Assembly: GCA_914767715.1 (NCBI GenBank)
Contig: OU612072.1
Location: 12,898,001-12,958,000, forward strand
Length of the DNA stretch: 60,000 nucleotides
Source: Membranipora membranacea
Lineage: Eukaryota; Bryozoa; Gymnolaemata; Cheilostomatida; Membraniporidae
Reading direction: 5' to 3'
Below the pieces are notes generated by a model that did no database searches, had not been told where the DNA came from, and was given only the letters and a program-made list of their open reading frames with translations. Shown piece after piece: positions 34,693 through 47,212 of this stretch. Position 1 is the first letter of the stretch. Each line of letters starts with the position of its first letter. The position numbers and the translations under genes were made by a program.

Positions 34693-37600
34693 CTAAATAT
34701 TAGTTTTCATCAGCGAAGAGTGTTTCTTCTCTTTATACGATTTAACTACGACATCCGCATTACAGTTGATGTCCCACTTGATGTCGTTAGAGTCGAGCAT
34801 GTAACAGACGATCTTAGCTGTGTGTATGCCGGGCTCTGCGAAGCTTAATAAGAACTCGGTGGAGAAGTACTCATTTGAGAGCTTGACTGTACTCTCCAAA
34901 TCTATATCTGAACTGACAACTCCCTGCAAACACACAATCAAACAACCATTATAATAAAATAATAATAAAATACACTTTATTTGCTATTCAGTGCCCCTTT
35001 CGGGCCAATGAGAATATGGTTACATAAGATCAATGATACATGATACAACTCATCTAATTAGCACATCATCATTGGTCCAAAGGCAGCTTAGACTGAGATG
35101 CATGCCTATGTTATCGCTGTTATTCCCAAACATTGAACAATGCCGAAATCAACAACACTGAAGGTATTCTATTACTGTTTGCAGTTGTATAAACAAAGCA
35201 ATTTCCCAGGTTATATTATTCATACTAGTAGGGAGAGATAATCATATCCATGTCAGACAAGTCACTATGTTAAGTGTTCTAACTGTACAAGGTTATGCAA
35301 ATGTTTCAGTTCCATGAAAAGAATTTAATTCAGTGTTCTTAAAGCATAACTTACGAACAGAAATATTCAAACAAAAGTATGTAGTTGAGTAAGGCTGAAA
35401 TTTAACACAGTTGTCTTTTTCTCCAGGCAAGACCAAACAGCGAAGTAGACCAATTATTTATCATTATTTATCCAAGAGTGAAGGCCTGTGTAGTGTGGGC
35501 TGTTGTTATCTAGCACGATACCGCTATATATTTACACCGAATACAGTGGGGATGTCATCAACCACATAACCACTCAATACGCCATCAACGTCATGGTCAC
35601 ACAGAGAACCAAATATATCAACTCTTACCTTGGCGCTACCCGACGTGTAGGCATCATGCTGAGAGGAGGAGGAGCCAGCGGAGGGTGTGTTAGTAGCAGA
35701 GCTCTGTTTACGACTAGACAGAGATATACACACACGCCTCACTCTCTTATAGGATTGCTGCTGGTTAGTATAGTTCACTATCCCCTCCACTTTCAGTGTG
35801 AGATAAGACTGATTATGTACTAATACTGACTCCCCGGACTTCTGGTGAGGTGTGACGTTTATCTGTAAGGAGAGATATGTAAATACATATCTATATATTA
35901 AATACATTTATGTATTATATACATTTATGTATAAATTACATTTAGATAGACATAATAAATATTAAAAACGAACTTTTTATACATATATATATATATATAT
36001 ATATTTATAACCAGTATTGAGGTAGGATTTGGGTTATGACACCTTCCAGAGAAGAGCTGTAACCTTTATCTGTGATGAGGAGAGATTGAATGTATGAAGG
36101 GATTTGTTAATTGTTACAATGATTCTAACTTCACAGAAAAGAGTGGGTTGCCAGTTTACAATGTATGAAAAAGATTGTAGATAACAGTTCACTGCAGGAG
36201 ATACTTGTAGAAAATAATCTTGATATCATATGGAATACGGTACATGGCTCCTTGATTGTGTTCTACAAGTTTTCTCTTCAGAAAATCTTATTGATTATAG
36301 TTTTGATGATTTCCTTGAATGCAATGACAATATCTAAAAACGTAAACTTTCAATCTGTTTATACATAACACAAAGATAATTATGCTTCATTAATTTTTGT
36401 CAGAACGAGACATTATCACAAAACTGTTTATACCTACCGTGGCTGTGGTGGTTTGCAGTCTCTGGAAGAAATATCTCGGCAGTGGTAATCTGTCCTCTGT
36501 TAACAGTCTCAGTGACGCAGACTTCAAGCTCTCCATGTGCTAAGAGGGATAAATTATAATCATAAATCACCATTTCTAGTTACATCAATACAAACAACAC
36601 ATCTTTGCAAACAATCTTCGTTAATAGGAGTATAGGATTTAATGGCAGAACAGAGCTGGTCAAAACTTCGCATCAATAAAAGATCTGGCTTGAGGAACCA
36701 AAAAGTTCCTGTCACAATTTTTGAACCTGATAATAACATATACATCATTAAGAATAATTGTATTTTGGCTTTGCTCAAGAGAAGTAAATGTTAGTTGAGT
36801 TAAGCTAGTTTGGGTTGACTTTATGTTGGTTTGCACTAAATTTCGGCCAGCTAAGGGTCGAGTCTGTGTAAAGCAAAACAAGATGAGTAAATGTAGTAAA
36901 ACTTTTCTGCGAATACTTTACTCCTTTATTTGCTTCCGGACCACTCCCCAATAAGACATTAAACCTGTGAAGAGAACTTACTGTGGAGAGAACTTACTGT
37001 GGAGGTTATAGTAATGAGATGACTATCAGATACACTGGACATTCTCGGCCAATCTCTCTTAATACTCTCTATTAGCTCAGCACTTCCTGTTGGGGGTGTG
37101 TCACTGTTTCCTGTTTGGATTGGTGCAGGAAATTGTCTCTCACCAGTTAGAACAGTATCTATGAGCTGTGCAGTGAACAATACATTCTCTATCAATCTGT
37201 GAACAAACCAATAAGGAGTTACAAAGGATACTGCAATTGGTTGACACAAAGCTTACTTGTATGAAACTTACCATACAGCTATGAACAGCTGCTTTGAGAA
37301 AAAGGTTATCCAATATGCCAATGACTAGGGCCTGGACAGCAGCAGACAAAAAGGTTTATATATTTGACATAAAACAGCAGCAGGCTATCAAGATTCAAGG
37401 AAACAGCTCATCATAAACATATTGGCTAAGTAACTGCACCTGTAAGTATTAATATGGCGCCCTAGTCGTGTAAATATAAACTAGAATATGACTCTCTAGT
37501 TCAGCGGAAATAAATGTTGGCTAGGAACTGTTTTCAATACCATAAGTTCACAGTTTCAAACCTGTGTGAAATGGTGAATTTTTACTTCTGTTAATGCTTT

Positions 37601-40600
37601 AGCTGACCTGTCTTGATAAGTCAGCCATATATGGCTTCTTTGAAAATACTTACACTTTGATATGTGTTTGCGTAGCGCCATCAGCATCTAGAGTAGTCTG
37701 CTGAAGTTGGCAGAGATCTGTGTACAGTTTATGTGACTGTGTAGAACATTTCCTTAGTTCTTCAGTCAATCGCCCATACCTGTCAACACAAGTTTAGAAA
37801 TATCTGAGTATCTGAATATTTTGAGTGATTGATCTCAAGAGCGAACATACAATCTTTGGGCACAAAACTGACTTATAATCTAATATAGGTTATGTTGGAG
37901 AAATTAACACCTCAAACTGTAAGACTCTTCAGCCTGTGGTCTCAAAAATTTGTGGTCACCTATGGTGAGGATATTGGGAGCCTACCACATGTATCAAGAT
38001 TTGTAGAATACACAAAGTGATGATGTAGTCCTGGAGTCAAAGCCACGCTCTGTGTTTCGCATTGTAAGGGTTTCATGGCAACCTCATGGTGGGAAGGTGG
38101 GAATTTAATATGGTGAAGCTAAATAAAGATATTTTCCTCATCATTTTGACCATATTATAGCATCTGCTCTCTAACTCACCTGACGAGATCATCACCAGTT
38201 CTAGCGCCTTCTACTTTACCGATAGCAGGAGGGGGACAAACCCAGTACATATTACATACACACTGTAGAGTACGATGGTCGGTCAGCTCTGTGAGCAGCA
38301 GAGATAGATATGAGGTGTGGAAGCTGAACCGCCCTGCTGATGTGGGACTCACAGTCTATAAAGGGGATAACAAATAAGACAAACGTCATACTACCATTGT
38401 TATTATTGCACAATGATCATTGATGCGAATTTTCATCACTGTGTTGATCAGGTTTGGAGTGGATACAATGAGAGTTTACTAAGTGATTGGTACTTGAATT
38501 TCAATTTCAATTCCTTTCTCCTTTGAGCTTTGGAATATGGTTGCAATAAAATATGCACAGCCTTTTCCTTGACGTGTACCTGCCATACAGCACTTTTTCT
38601 CCATAAACTAAGTTTAAATACTATTACATTCTTATAGCCGGGAGAACTAATCTGATATAATCTAATCGTGCTTACCCTGATGTGGTTCAGTGCCTGATTC
38701 AGAGATTGCAGACACATATCCAGCTCATCTATATCCATACTGCCATCTCCCACTGCCGGGTCACCTGACTCAAGGTCGGCAGCGCTGTTAACTTTACGTA
38801 AGTGTAGCTGAGCTTCGGCGTATGACTTAATACAGAACAGGAAATACATGGCGCCGTCTGAGGTCACCTGACAGAAGAAAAGGTGCTATTAGCTATAGGT
38901 ACTACTCTAAAATGGTTAATCACTAGTGAGAGTGAGAGTCCTTCTATGATTTCAGTGGGCATATCAATTAGGAAGCATTGCAATGTAAGATACTCAAGCA
39001 AAGTTCATTGCAACCCAGAATATTTCTGGTATCATACCAGGCTAGCCTTAACATTCCATGGAACTTTGCATTTGATCATGGTTATGTAACTACCATTGAT
39101 ATGAATATATAATGTATACATTATAATATAATATATATCAGTGGTAACTACTACTAAATCAGGCTACTACCAGGATGTCTCAGTAATTCTTAAAATCTAA
39201 ACAGAGCTCCGACAGGCTTTTGGTGAGGTTAAGACAGCCAGTGCATAAAATGCTAACCATCTAATTGAAACAACAACAGGGGTTCTTTCAATTAGAGAAA
39301 GCACTGCTTTAATTTACTTATCACTATCGCATGGCTCAAAATGATCACCCATTAGGTCTTTCAATTGGACCAAATCGCTCGAAAATTGCTCACTCAGAAT
39401 GTATATAGTTCTATCATTGAGAGTGTGATTTATGAGCGACACTCTAACAGGTCTCACTCAGTGAGTGAGGGATCAGATTGCGAGTTTTGCTGTTTCTAAT
39501 TGAAAGACCCCCCAGGAATAAACAGTAATACACCTGACATACCTGATCAGTTAGTTTGCCGATGAGTTTTGGTACCAGCTGATACTGTCCAAATCTAAGT
39601 GCCTGTCTGACTACTCTGTATATAGACCAGTAATCCTGCTGTGATACGACTTCTGTAAGTGCGGACAGCGTGCTAACCCCCATCTCAACCTGTGAGGCTG
39701 TGTGTAAGATAACCGCACAGAGCATCACCTACAAATAAAGAGATAAGAAATTCAGAGCTACACAAGAATCATTAAGATATTACTGAGGAGTATTAAAACA
39801 TTTGCGATTGGATCCAATTTTATTCCATTACGGTCATTCCACACTGCAGGTGAGCCATTGGCAAATTGGGGGCTCCAAATGCAGGCAAACTGGATCTTCC
39901 GTGGCTTGTTTAACCCCTCGAGCGTGTTGTCATGACTATTGAACCCTAATACAATCAATACTTCTGTGTAATCAGTGTTGTAAAAATAAACCTAACACAG
40001 TAACACTGTGATAAGCATAGAGTACATACCACTACTTGGCTGTTATTTCTACATTCCTTGAGCACATCAAGCAGATCATGATATACTATATGTGGAGGTA
40101 ACTCCAGAGTCATAAACGCCTCGCATATCAGCAGCCGGCATTCATCTGTAACATGTAAGAAATCTAGGATGATCTGACCTTTGAATGGTTGTCTTCTTTA
40201 CTTCAGTTAGTATTAATGATAAGAAAAATAGAGTTGATATTTTAGACATGTCAAGTGATTGTGACAGCAACAGGTATACTTTTAGAGTACTGCCTTAAGT
40301 TCATGAACAGCCTGTTTGTGAATCAAATCACCATCCACAGCGAGGAAAGTAGACACGCTAGATATGCATGCTGCCTGAGATGACTCTATTACTTATTTTC
40401 TGGGCATCATGCAAACCAGATCCCAACAGTGAAAGTGGTCTGTTGGAACACTGCCTTCCTATCTATTGCTATCAACAGTGTTTTAATTTAGTTTCTAACC
40501 GTAGTTTTTTTATCTAAACCTTGAGCTGGTGGGAGTTCGATAAATCAGTGATATTAAACTTTTGAGGATAAAATGATACAAGCTAGAGGTCACAACAAAG

Positions 40601-43600
40601 TTCAAACCAATGTAACCGTGGATGACTATCATAAATAAAAAGGTGAAGTTAGTTAATTACACATGAGATCATACCTTTAGTAGCACTAAGAGCAGTAAGC
40701 AGCACATCTAGAAAAGTACAGCTGTCTAGTCTGCGATCTGATACTGTCTTCATACAAACCAATCCTGCCTGTAGCAATAAATAAGACTCTGGTAGGCCAA
40801 AAGTTCGATGTGTGCATATCAAAACAAAGCAAATACAACATGAATCATCTTACAACAACATGCAACACATTTCAGATGACCAAACAGTCATTGAGCGAAT
40901 GTTTTGAAGTAAGAGGAAAGATTAATCCAGTTCTCCAGCATTTGAAGCTGCTCCACATTCAATTTATGAGCCGGCCAGTGGAGGAAGAGAAACTGTTAAT
41001 GTATGCACACTTGGTCAGAAATACAATAATATCTAGTGATGAGTGTGGACCTCATGATTTTTTAGCAGTTCTTTTTATCTATAATTGGGGGTTGTCGTGA
41101 CCACAAATATCACAATTTTCACAATTTTGAACACAATTGTCTCAATCAACCACAATCGTCGCAATTTCGACCACAATTGCTGCAATTTTTGTAAAAAATC
41201 TGAACTCGCAATACACATCAGTATACTTAATAATCTCACAAGATATCTCAGCCAGAAAACATGATTTCACAAATGTCATAATTTCTCACCTCAAAATTGC
41301 GGCAACTGTGAAATTTCCCGATACAACATCCATCCCCAGTCACAAATGTTGCAATTTTTGAATGAAAAATTGCGACATTTGTGAAATTCTAAAACTGAGA
41401 TTTTCATATTTGGTTTTATGGTTTTGTATGACTAGTATCAGAAAGCTCAAATCTCGTATGTAAGAATTTCCAATTCCTGCAAAAATGACCGTAAAAATAT
41501 CATCTGTGACGACTACCACTCAACCACTTACCTTGAGAGCTGACTGATCGTTCTCTGACACTGCTGTAATAATGAGTGACTGGATTCCTACGATGACATC
41601 ATCATAGCACAGTTTATACGCTTCATCGGGCACAGACATCAGTAACTTACTACATAACCTCAAACTGCTCGATGAAATCTACAATTATCAATGCTGTAGT
41701 TGCACCTCCCAATATTTGGTATCTTTTTGAAGGTCTCAGTCCAATTAAGAGCACTGTGGCAAGCTTAAAAATAGCCTATGGGCCTATATCTAAATATTAG
41801 CCGCATCGTTTTTCTGTTTTTGCTCTGACTTAAAAATGATGACAAGAGATTGGCAATTCAATATCTTATTGGATTCTCTGAGGGATTGTGTTGTCAATAT
41901 CTGCATCGAACCGCACCCATTTTGCAGACATGTCCGGAAACACCTGGGCCACAATGGTCCATAAGCTGCACTAAGATTCCACTGTGATACCTTTAACATT
42001 GATACAAGGAAAGGCAGGCTCTCTACCGAAATTCCTTCCAATTCAAATTTGTTATGTTACGCCATAGTACAGTCATAATTGTATCAATGGCAATGTTAAA
42101 CATTTGTACATTAGATTGATGCGTAAACTAACCTTCAAATCCAAGTCAAATGCAAACAGTTGTACTATCTTGGTAATGATCTCTCCGTTATTTTCAGTAC
42201 TGTTGTTAAGGGAGAAGCAGTGAGAGGTCAATGGGCTGACGACAGAGTCAAGAATACGGAGAACGGCTAATCTGTTATCTGTGTCTTCCGTTGTCTCCAC
42301 ATGGGCCATCAACATCTGGAGAAAGCATTGTGATAACACGATAACATAACAGCAAAGAAAAACAGGGAGATTAACCATTGTGAGTTAGATGAATGGTGTA
42401 AAATGGTCATCAAAATTACTGCGTATTCTCATGCATTTTGCTGTCTTAACATGACTATTTTGATATAAGCTAGACAACTGACAAGCATAGCTTACAACTC
42501 CAAGTTTGACAAGAGGCATCAACTTTGAATTTTAAAGTCTACCAAATGAATTCCAAACTTACATCTTGAACCAGGGAGGATGGGATATACCCTCCTGCTT
42601 GAAACCCATCAATCAGAAATCTTGTTGGGAGTTGTCAGTCCTTTGTTTTTTTCACCAAGAGACAACTCTCACTACCATGCTGATTTCAGCTTGGTGGATT
42701 AAATTGTAATGAATAGTTAGGCGCAAGCGCAACCACAACCGCATCATTTCTTGCAGCATGTGAATTAAATACCTGAACTTGTTGTGGAGTTAAGTAGTGA
42801 GGGCTCCTGACTAAGAGAACTCTGAGATTCTTTAGGACACAAAGCTGTACAGACTTCCTCACATCTGACGTAAGCCATTTGAACAGCAGATCCAGCTACA
42901 AGTCGTAAATATCTTCATCAGTGAGTCCAATTAGGATTACCAAGGTTTAACGAGCTTGGAATATTTGATTGAACTTAAATGAATTGCTGTATGTATAGAT
43001 TTCGACCGATCACCATACATGTGTACAAATGACATTTGAAATCATTCACTTGTTTAAATATACCAATTAAATAATGCAAGTACATACTGTTATTAGACAG
43101 ATACACATGAACCAGATCAAAAACCTGAAAAGATAACCATCTAATCGGAGGTGAATTTTTTTAATTTATTTTTCATGACTTCATTGGGCAATCTGAAGAA
43201 TTTGAGGAAAATTTTTTACATTTAGTGCCCTTGTAAGAAACTCCCTCTAGCCCTTGGCTAATAAGTCACAAGGATTAACGATATTCAGTTAGAGCCTTCT
43301 ACTAGGGAGCGGCCGTGGCGCAATGGGTAAGGTATGGGTCTCTCAATCGGGAGGTCCCGTGTTCGATTCCCGGCGAGTCACGGTGGTGTCAGGAAGAACA
43401 TCCGACCTCAAATGCTCCTGTGCCCCATCAGGATCCAGTCCGTAGACCCGCACTGATACTGAGACAAAAAAACCTAGCACCATCATGGTTTCTCACACAG
43501 TATGACAGGGTATCGAGACTATAAATGGATTTGAGTTAGAGCCTTCTACTACACTGATGATGTCATATACTATTGCATGTATATCTCTATTTGAGGAGAG

Positions 43601-46040
43601 TGAACTTATTCATTTAGCATGAGTACGATGACAAAGAATTTTTTGTGACGACCCGAGTTCTATTTTACTTATTAGGGGGCGGCTACGTGTAAGGTTCTTG
43701 AACTAAATTGACTCTAATGATCAGAGATACATATCATATTAGCGTAGTCTCGATTTAAGTGCGGTTTTCTTCTACAGAGAGAGGGGAAACAAAATAACCC
43801 ACCTGTCTAGGGATGTCAGATAGAGACCTGCAGCACAGTTTAGTGACAGTAGTAAGTATAGTTACTATCATGTCATGTGCCACATAGTTATCCAATAAAT
43901 CCTCGCATATAGTCCTAGCCTTAGAAACCATCTCATCGTTGGCATCCATATACTGCAGGGTGGGTATCAGCTCCAACTTCATTGGAACTGGCGCTGTCTA
44001 CAAAGAGAAACAAAGACAAGCATACATTTTTTGAACTTTGGCCACACACTTTCTCCCAAGACAATGACGCTGTATAAAATATGTTCAACTTTTGTAGGAG
44101 AAAAAACAGCCAGACCAAATTCCTCATCATTAATTTGGATACAGTATTATTTGAAAAAATAACTTGAAATTGGGAAAAAAAATTGTTATTTCAAAGCCAT
44201 ATATATTATAGCGTGTCAAAGTATGGCATGAGAGGACAACTTCCATTAAAAATTAATTGTGTATCTCTTAACAGTATATTCTGTGTTGTAGCTATGCCTT
44301 ATGATCACATGGTTGCAATAAAACGCCATGCATATTAAATACTAAAGTTGTGCATTATTTCTATTTTGAAAAATTCATGGCACTTCATGGTAAAAATAAT
44401 GCATAGTGTGATAAACTGCCCCCCCCCTCCCCTTACGAATCTATGAGCTATTTATGCCCAGTGCTGAGCATAACAAAAAACTTACCTGTAGTTTGTGAGC
44501 TATAACCTCTATTGCTCCATTATTGAAGCTATGAGACACCTTGGCGAATTCTGTGACAGCGTGAATCGCTGCCTGGACCTCAACTTCATCGTTAGAGTTG
44601 AGCGCCTCCAGCACTATGTGGTGTACATTCTTACGTGCTTTGAACACTGGAGCGCAGGCAGCCATACACCTAAACAACAATCATCCATAACTAAACACCT
44701 ATATTCGATAATATGAGACGATCATAATAAAAAAGAAATTCATGTTTGATTTTTAAAAATTAAAAAGATGCCTGCAGTAAGTCTTATGGCCAGAGTTTGC
44801 GCTACATATATTTGCGTAGTAGTATGTTGAGGTAGTATGTATATAGGTAGTATGTTGACAAAAAATATGGGAATGAGAAGAATTAAGCTTTAAACGCGTT
44901 TTAGTCAGGGAGTTACCTATGATAAAGTTTTGTCAGATTTGCATGATAAAAAAATTCAATGCTCGATGAATTTTTTTACAACGCAAATCTGTCAAAACTT
45001 TATCATAACTAACAGACTATAACATGCATGCATTTCTTAGTCTTTCAAAATAATAAGCCTGATTGTAGTCTAGCCGATGACAAATTCTGTGACTTGGTGC
45101 CAACCTTCTAATCCTACCTGATGGTGATTGCTCGAGCCACTGGATCATTACTGTGAATGACCTGAAATATCCTCACTTGGAACTCTTCTATGTTGTTGAT
45201 TTTATCCAGATGCTTCTGACTCTCTCTGAATACTTGCACTATGCATAGTCTCACAAAATTGTCACTGCAAAGAAGAAATAATTTTTTGAAATTGTAAGCG
45301 AACTCTGATACTGGGTCATCATTTTCTGTGAAAAAAGGCTATGAACTACTGGTGATTGCAAAGGCAGGCCTCACCACAGGATTCTGATGGACGACTTAAA
45401 GCATAGGCCTACCTAGCCTACATGGCTTTTTATTAGATTCATGATGCGCCATTGTTGATTTAAGAGTATCATTTACCTGATTGTGAAACAATCCGCTAAC
45501 TTGAGGCATGCGGAGTTGATGAATATCGGGAATGGATGTCGGTCGAATATCTCAGAAAACGATGTCACGCACTCAACCTGGTCACTTTTATTATTTGAGC
45601 GTAGACCTGGAAATAAAATAATGTGATCACAGGACAGGACTTATAACAGATTTGGGAAACTTGTGATTTTATTTATTAGGCTTAAAATTTCACGTACACC
45701 ATTGCTCCAGTCCTTAGTTTCATAGTAGATAATAAAATAATAAGGGTAGGCCTATCAAGCGTTAGGCCTATCTGTGAGTAGTAACACAGAGTTAGAAGTA
45801 TATAGAGCAAATGTATAAGAGTTGCAGACTTGGAAAATATTCAGGAAACTATCAGTCTAAGTTGAAACAGGACAAAAACATCATTATTTGATAGCCATCA
45901 TTCATGAACATCATCAATCAATGAATCAGATTCAATTCCGTACGGTGGTGATGTACTAACTCAGTCATTAATTAAATGGGGTCACCTTTATCTAACTCAA
46001 CAAGTGATAGGTTGGCATCTTTTTCAATGTCATCAGCCAT
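34693..46040 (-). CDS. INTS7: Integrator complex subunit 7
   Basis: Eighteen exons, all in frame: 45986-46040, 45477-45606, 45118-45264, 44486-44669, 43803-43997, 42773-42895, 42133-42315, 41532-41678, 40675-40768, 40030-40145, 39543-39728, 38676-38867, 38180-38355, 37654-37779, 36998-37196, 36438-36539, 35629-35862, 34693-34923. The product is 939 aa; human INTS7 is about 960. Family landmarks are HPFPIFINSACLKLAD (about 43-58), FQVIHSNDPVARAITIR (about 94-110), the alpha-helical HEAT-like repeats, YFFQRLQTT (about 774-782), LTLKVEGIV and NEYFSTEFLLSFAEPGIH (about 876-893). INTS7 is a scaffold subunit of the nuclear Integrator complex, which cleaves snRNA 3' ends and terminates paused pol II; it also has a DNA-damage role in human cells. 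The start ATG has a good context (ACCAACATGG). It lies head to head with TTLL5. Confidence 0.97.
35163..35335. mobile_element. Partial copy of the 12.2-kb foldback family
   Basis: The 'attactgtttgcagttgta' to 'aagaatttaattcagtg' stretch parallels the right arm of the element at 12188-12778. It lies in the last INTS7 intron. Confidence 0.65.
35980..36007. repeat. (TA)n microsatellite
   Basis: An uninterrupted TA run next to the AT-rich 'tatgtata' repeats at 35880-35980, in an INTS7 intron. Confidence 0.9.
36982..36998 (-). promoter_or_regulatory. Tandem 5' splice sites of INTS7 exon 15
   Basis: A 16-bp duplication gives two identical donors, each ACAGTAAGT. The exon may end at 36998 or at 36982. 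Only the upstream one (36998) keeps the frame into exon 16 (HMESLK); the other adds 16 nt and shifts frame. Confidence 0.8.
39279..39513. mobile_element. MITE with GGGG..CTTTCAATTAG ends
   Basis: GGGGTTCTTTCAATTAGA on the left is mirrored by TCTAATTGAAAGACCCCC on the right. Internal 'cactcagaatg' and 'gtgagtgagg' blocks also pair. It lies in INTS7 intron 11, about 30 bp from exon 11. It shares the TTTCAATTAG core with the element at 27578-28042. Confidence 0.75.
39806..39900. repeat. Dispersed repeat with CTCCAAATGCAGGCAAA core (three copies)
   Basis: Related copies occur here, at about 55365-55440 and at about 59590-59695. The core 'aatttgcctgcatttggag' and its inverse occur with a GGATC block, consistent with a small foldback MITE. 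Confidence 0.55.
41095..41385. repeat. CACAATT/GCAATTT-rich degenerate repeat
   Basis: Many diverged copies of 'cacaattgt', 'gcaattt' and 'cacaaatgt' on both strands make this intronic stretch of INTS7 low in complexity. The two ends are roughly inverted. The short frames at 40810-41100 and 41137-41361 are by-products. Confidence 0.5.
43305..43533 (+). mobile_element. tRNA-derived SINE, 229 bp, with 18-bp target duplication
   Basis: It starts with a tRNA-like head: box A GTGGCGCAATGGGTAAGG and box B GTTCGATTCC, with a pairing T arm CCCG/CGGG. A unique body with CTCCTGTGCCCC follows. The flanks carry a perfect 18-bp duplication AGTTAGAGCCTTCTACTA (43287-43304 and 43534-43551), as produced by LINE-driven insertion. 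It lies in INTS7 intron 5. The perfect duplication points to a fairly recent insertion. Confidence 0.93.
44919..45006. repeat. Hairpin, 24-bp arms, shared family with 57752-57897
   Basis: ATGATAAAGTTTTGTCAGATTTGC (44919-44942) is mirrored at 44983-45006 with one mismatch. An inner A/T hairpin surrounds 'ttcaatgctcgatgaa'. The same 'aaagttttgtcagattt' and 'ttcaatgctc' blocks occur in the element at 57752-57897. Confidence 0.85.
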
Positions 46041-47206
46041 GTTGGTTGCTGGTCTTTCACCTTCCTGTCTGACTGTAAAGCTTCTTTTATCTGCAGCAAG
46101 CCTTGCAAACTTTATTATGCAACTTCACTCACAACTTTTTTCTTTCCCATTTGTGACCAGAGGCAATAGCGATCTCATGAAAAACAAATATCCTCAGCCA
46201 ATCATATTAATTTGTGAGAATAATTTTGGCCAATCAAACTCTAAAGGAAATGAATCAAAAATGTGAGTCTGCGCAATGAATGTAAACTAAACCCATGGAA
46301 ACAATCAAAAATTGGATCAAAATCACTGTGACTAAAGTTTAACAGAGGATTACAGCATCTAAAGGTGTCCTGGCTGCACATTCAATGTTAGAGCTGTAGA
46401 CCAGAGCCTCTATCCATCGGTATGTAAGAATTTGTTCCCAACAAATGACCAAAAAATGCCAATAAAATTGTATATTTACTTCTAAGTGAATTTATTTGTA
46501 ACTTACATTGAATAGATTGATTGACTTTTGACTGGAAATGAATGGGTATTGAAAAGAGAAGTGACCCTTCTTTTGTACTAGTATTGGCTGCCCTGTTGAA
46601 GTTTGAGAGTGAGTATGTTAGGTTCCTGACATGTTAACCTGATTTTTATGTGTTAGGCCTATAGGCCTAATAATATATATCATGATAATCATGGCCTGGA
46701 GTATAACATATATGTATGGCAGCAGGCTACAGGCTACAGATAGTTATTAATAAATAGGCCTAGTGATTTCAACTATTAGGAAAGGTATCCCTGACACAAG
46801 CTAGTAGAGATCAAATGAATACAATCTAGGCCCTACATCTATCCACATTACAAGTGATGGAATTTCACTACCAACCACATCAACAACCAGCTGATGGACT
46901 GGGGTTCATAATGGGATGGCATTACTAGCAACCAAGACAGAAGCCATTAATTGGGGTCCGGCTCTAGGCAGTATTATGGTGCTGCTGATATTGATGAATG
47001 ACAATATATTTAGTGCGGAAAACACACACCTTCATTGCAATCAAAAGTCACTTAGAATGTCCAATTGATCGGCAACATGCAGAATGTTCTCCCTTGCTGC
47101 ATATTACAAAAAAAAATAAGTTAAAAAAACTACACAGGGATGATGACGTCTGTAATTTGTGATTTGCCTATAACTTGCTCAGAAAAATATGTTCTGTTTG
47201 TTTCAG
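46041..47206. promoter_or_regulatory. Shared intergenic region between INTS7 and TTLL5
   Basis: It separates the divergent start codons of INTS7 (46040, minus) and TTLL5 (47213, plus). The TTLL5 coding start follows a splice acceptor (TTTCAG ending 47206), so at least one non-coding TTLL5 exon lies somewhere in this interval or is absent from view. I see no TATA box and no CpG-rich core. The plus-strand frame at 45976-46266 is antisense to INTS7 exon 1. Confidence 0.45.
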
Positions 47207-47212
47207 ATAAAA

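Noticed and set aside
43311-43382. A functional tRNA gene
   Set aside because: It is the head of a SINE: it continues into a non-tRNA body and is flanked by an 18-bp target duplication.
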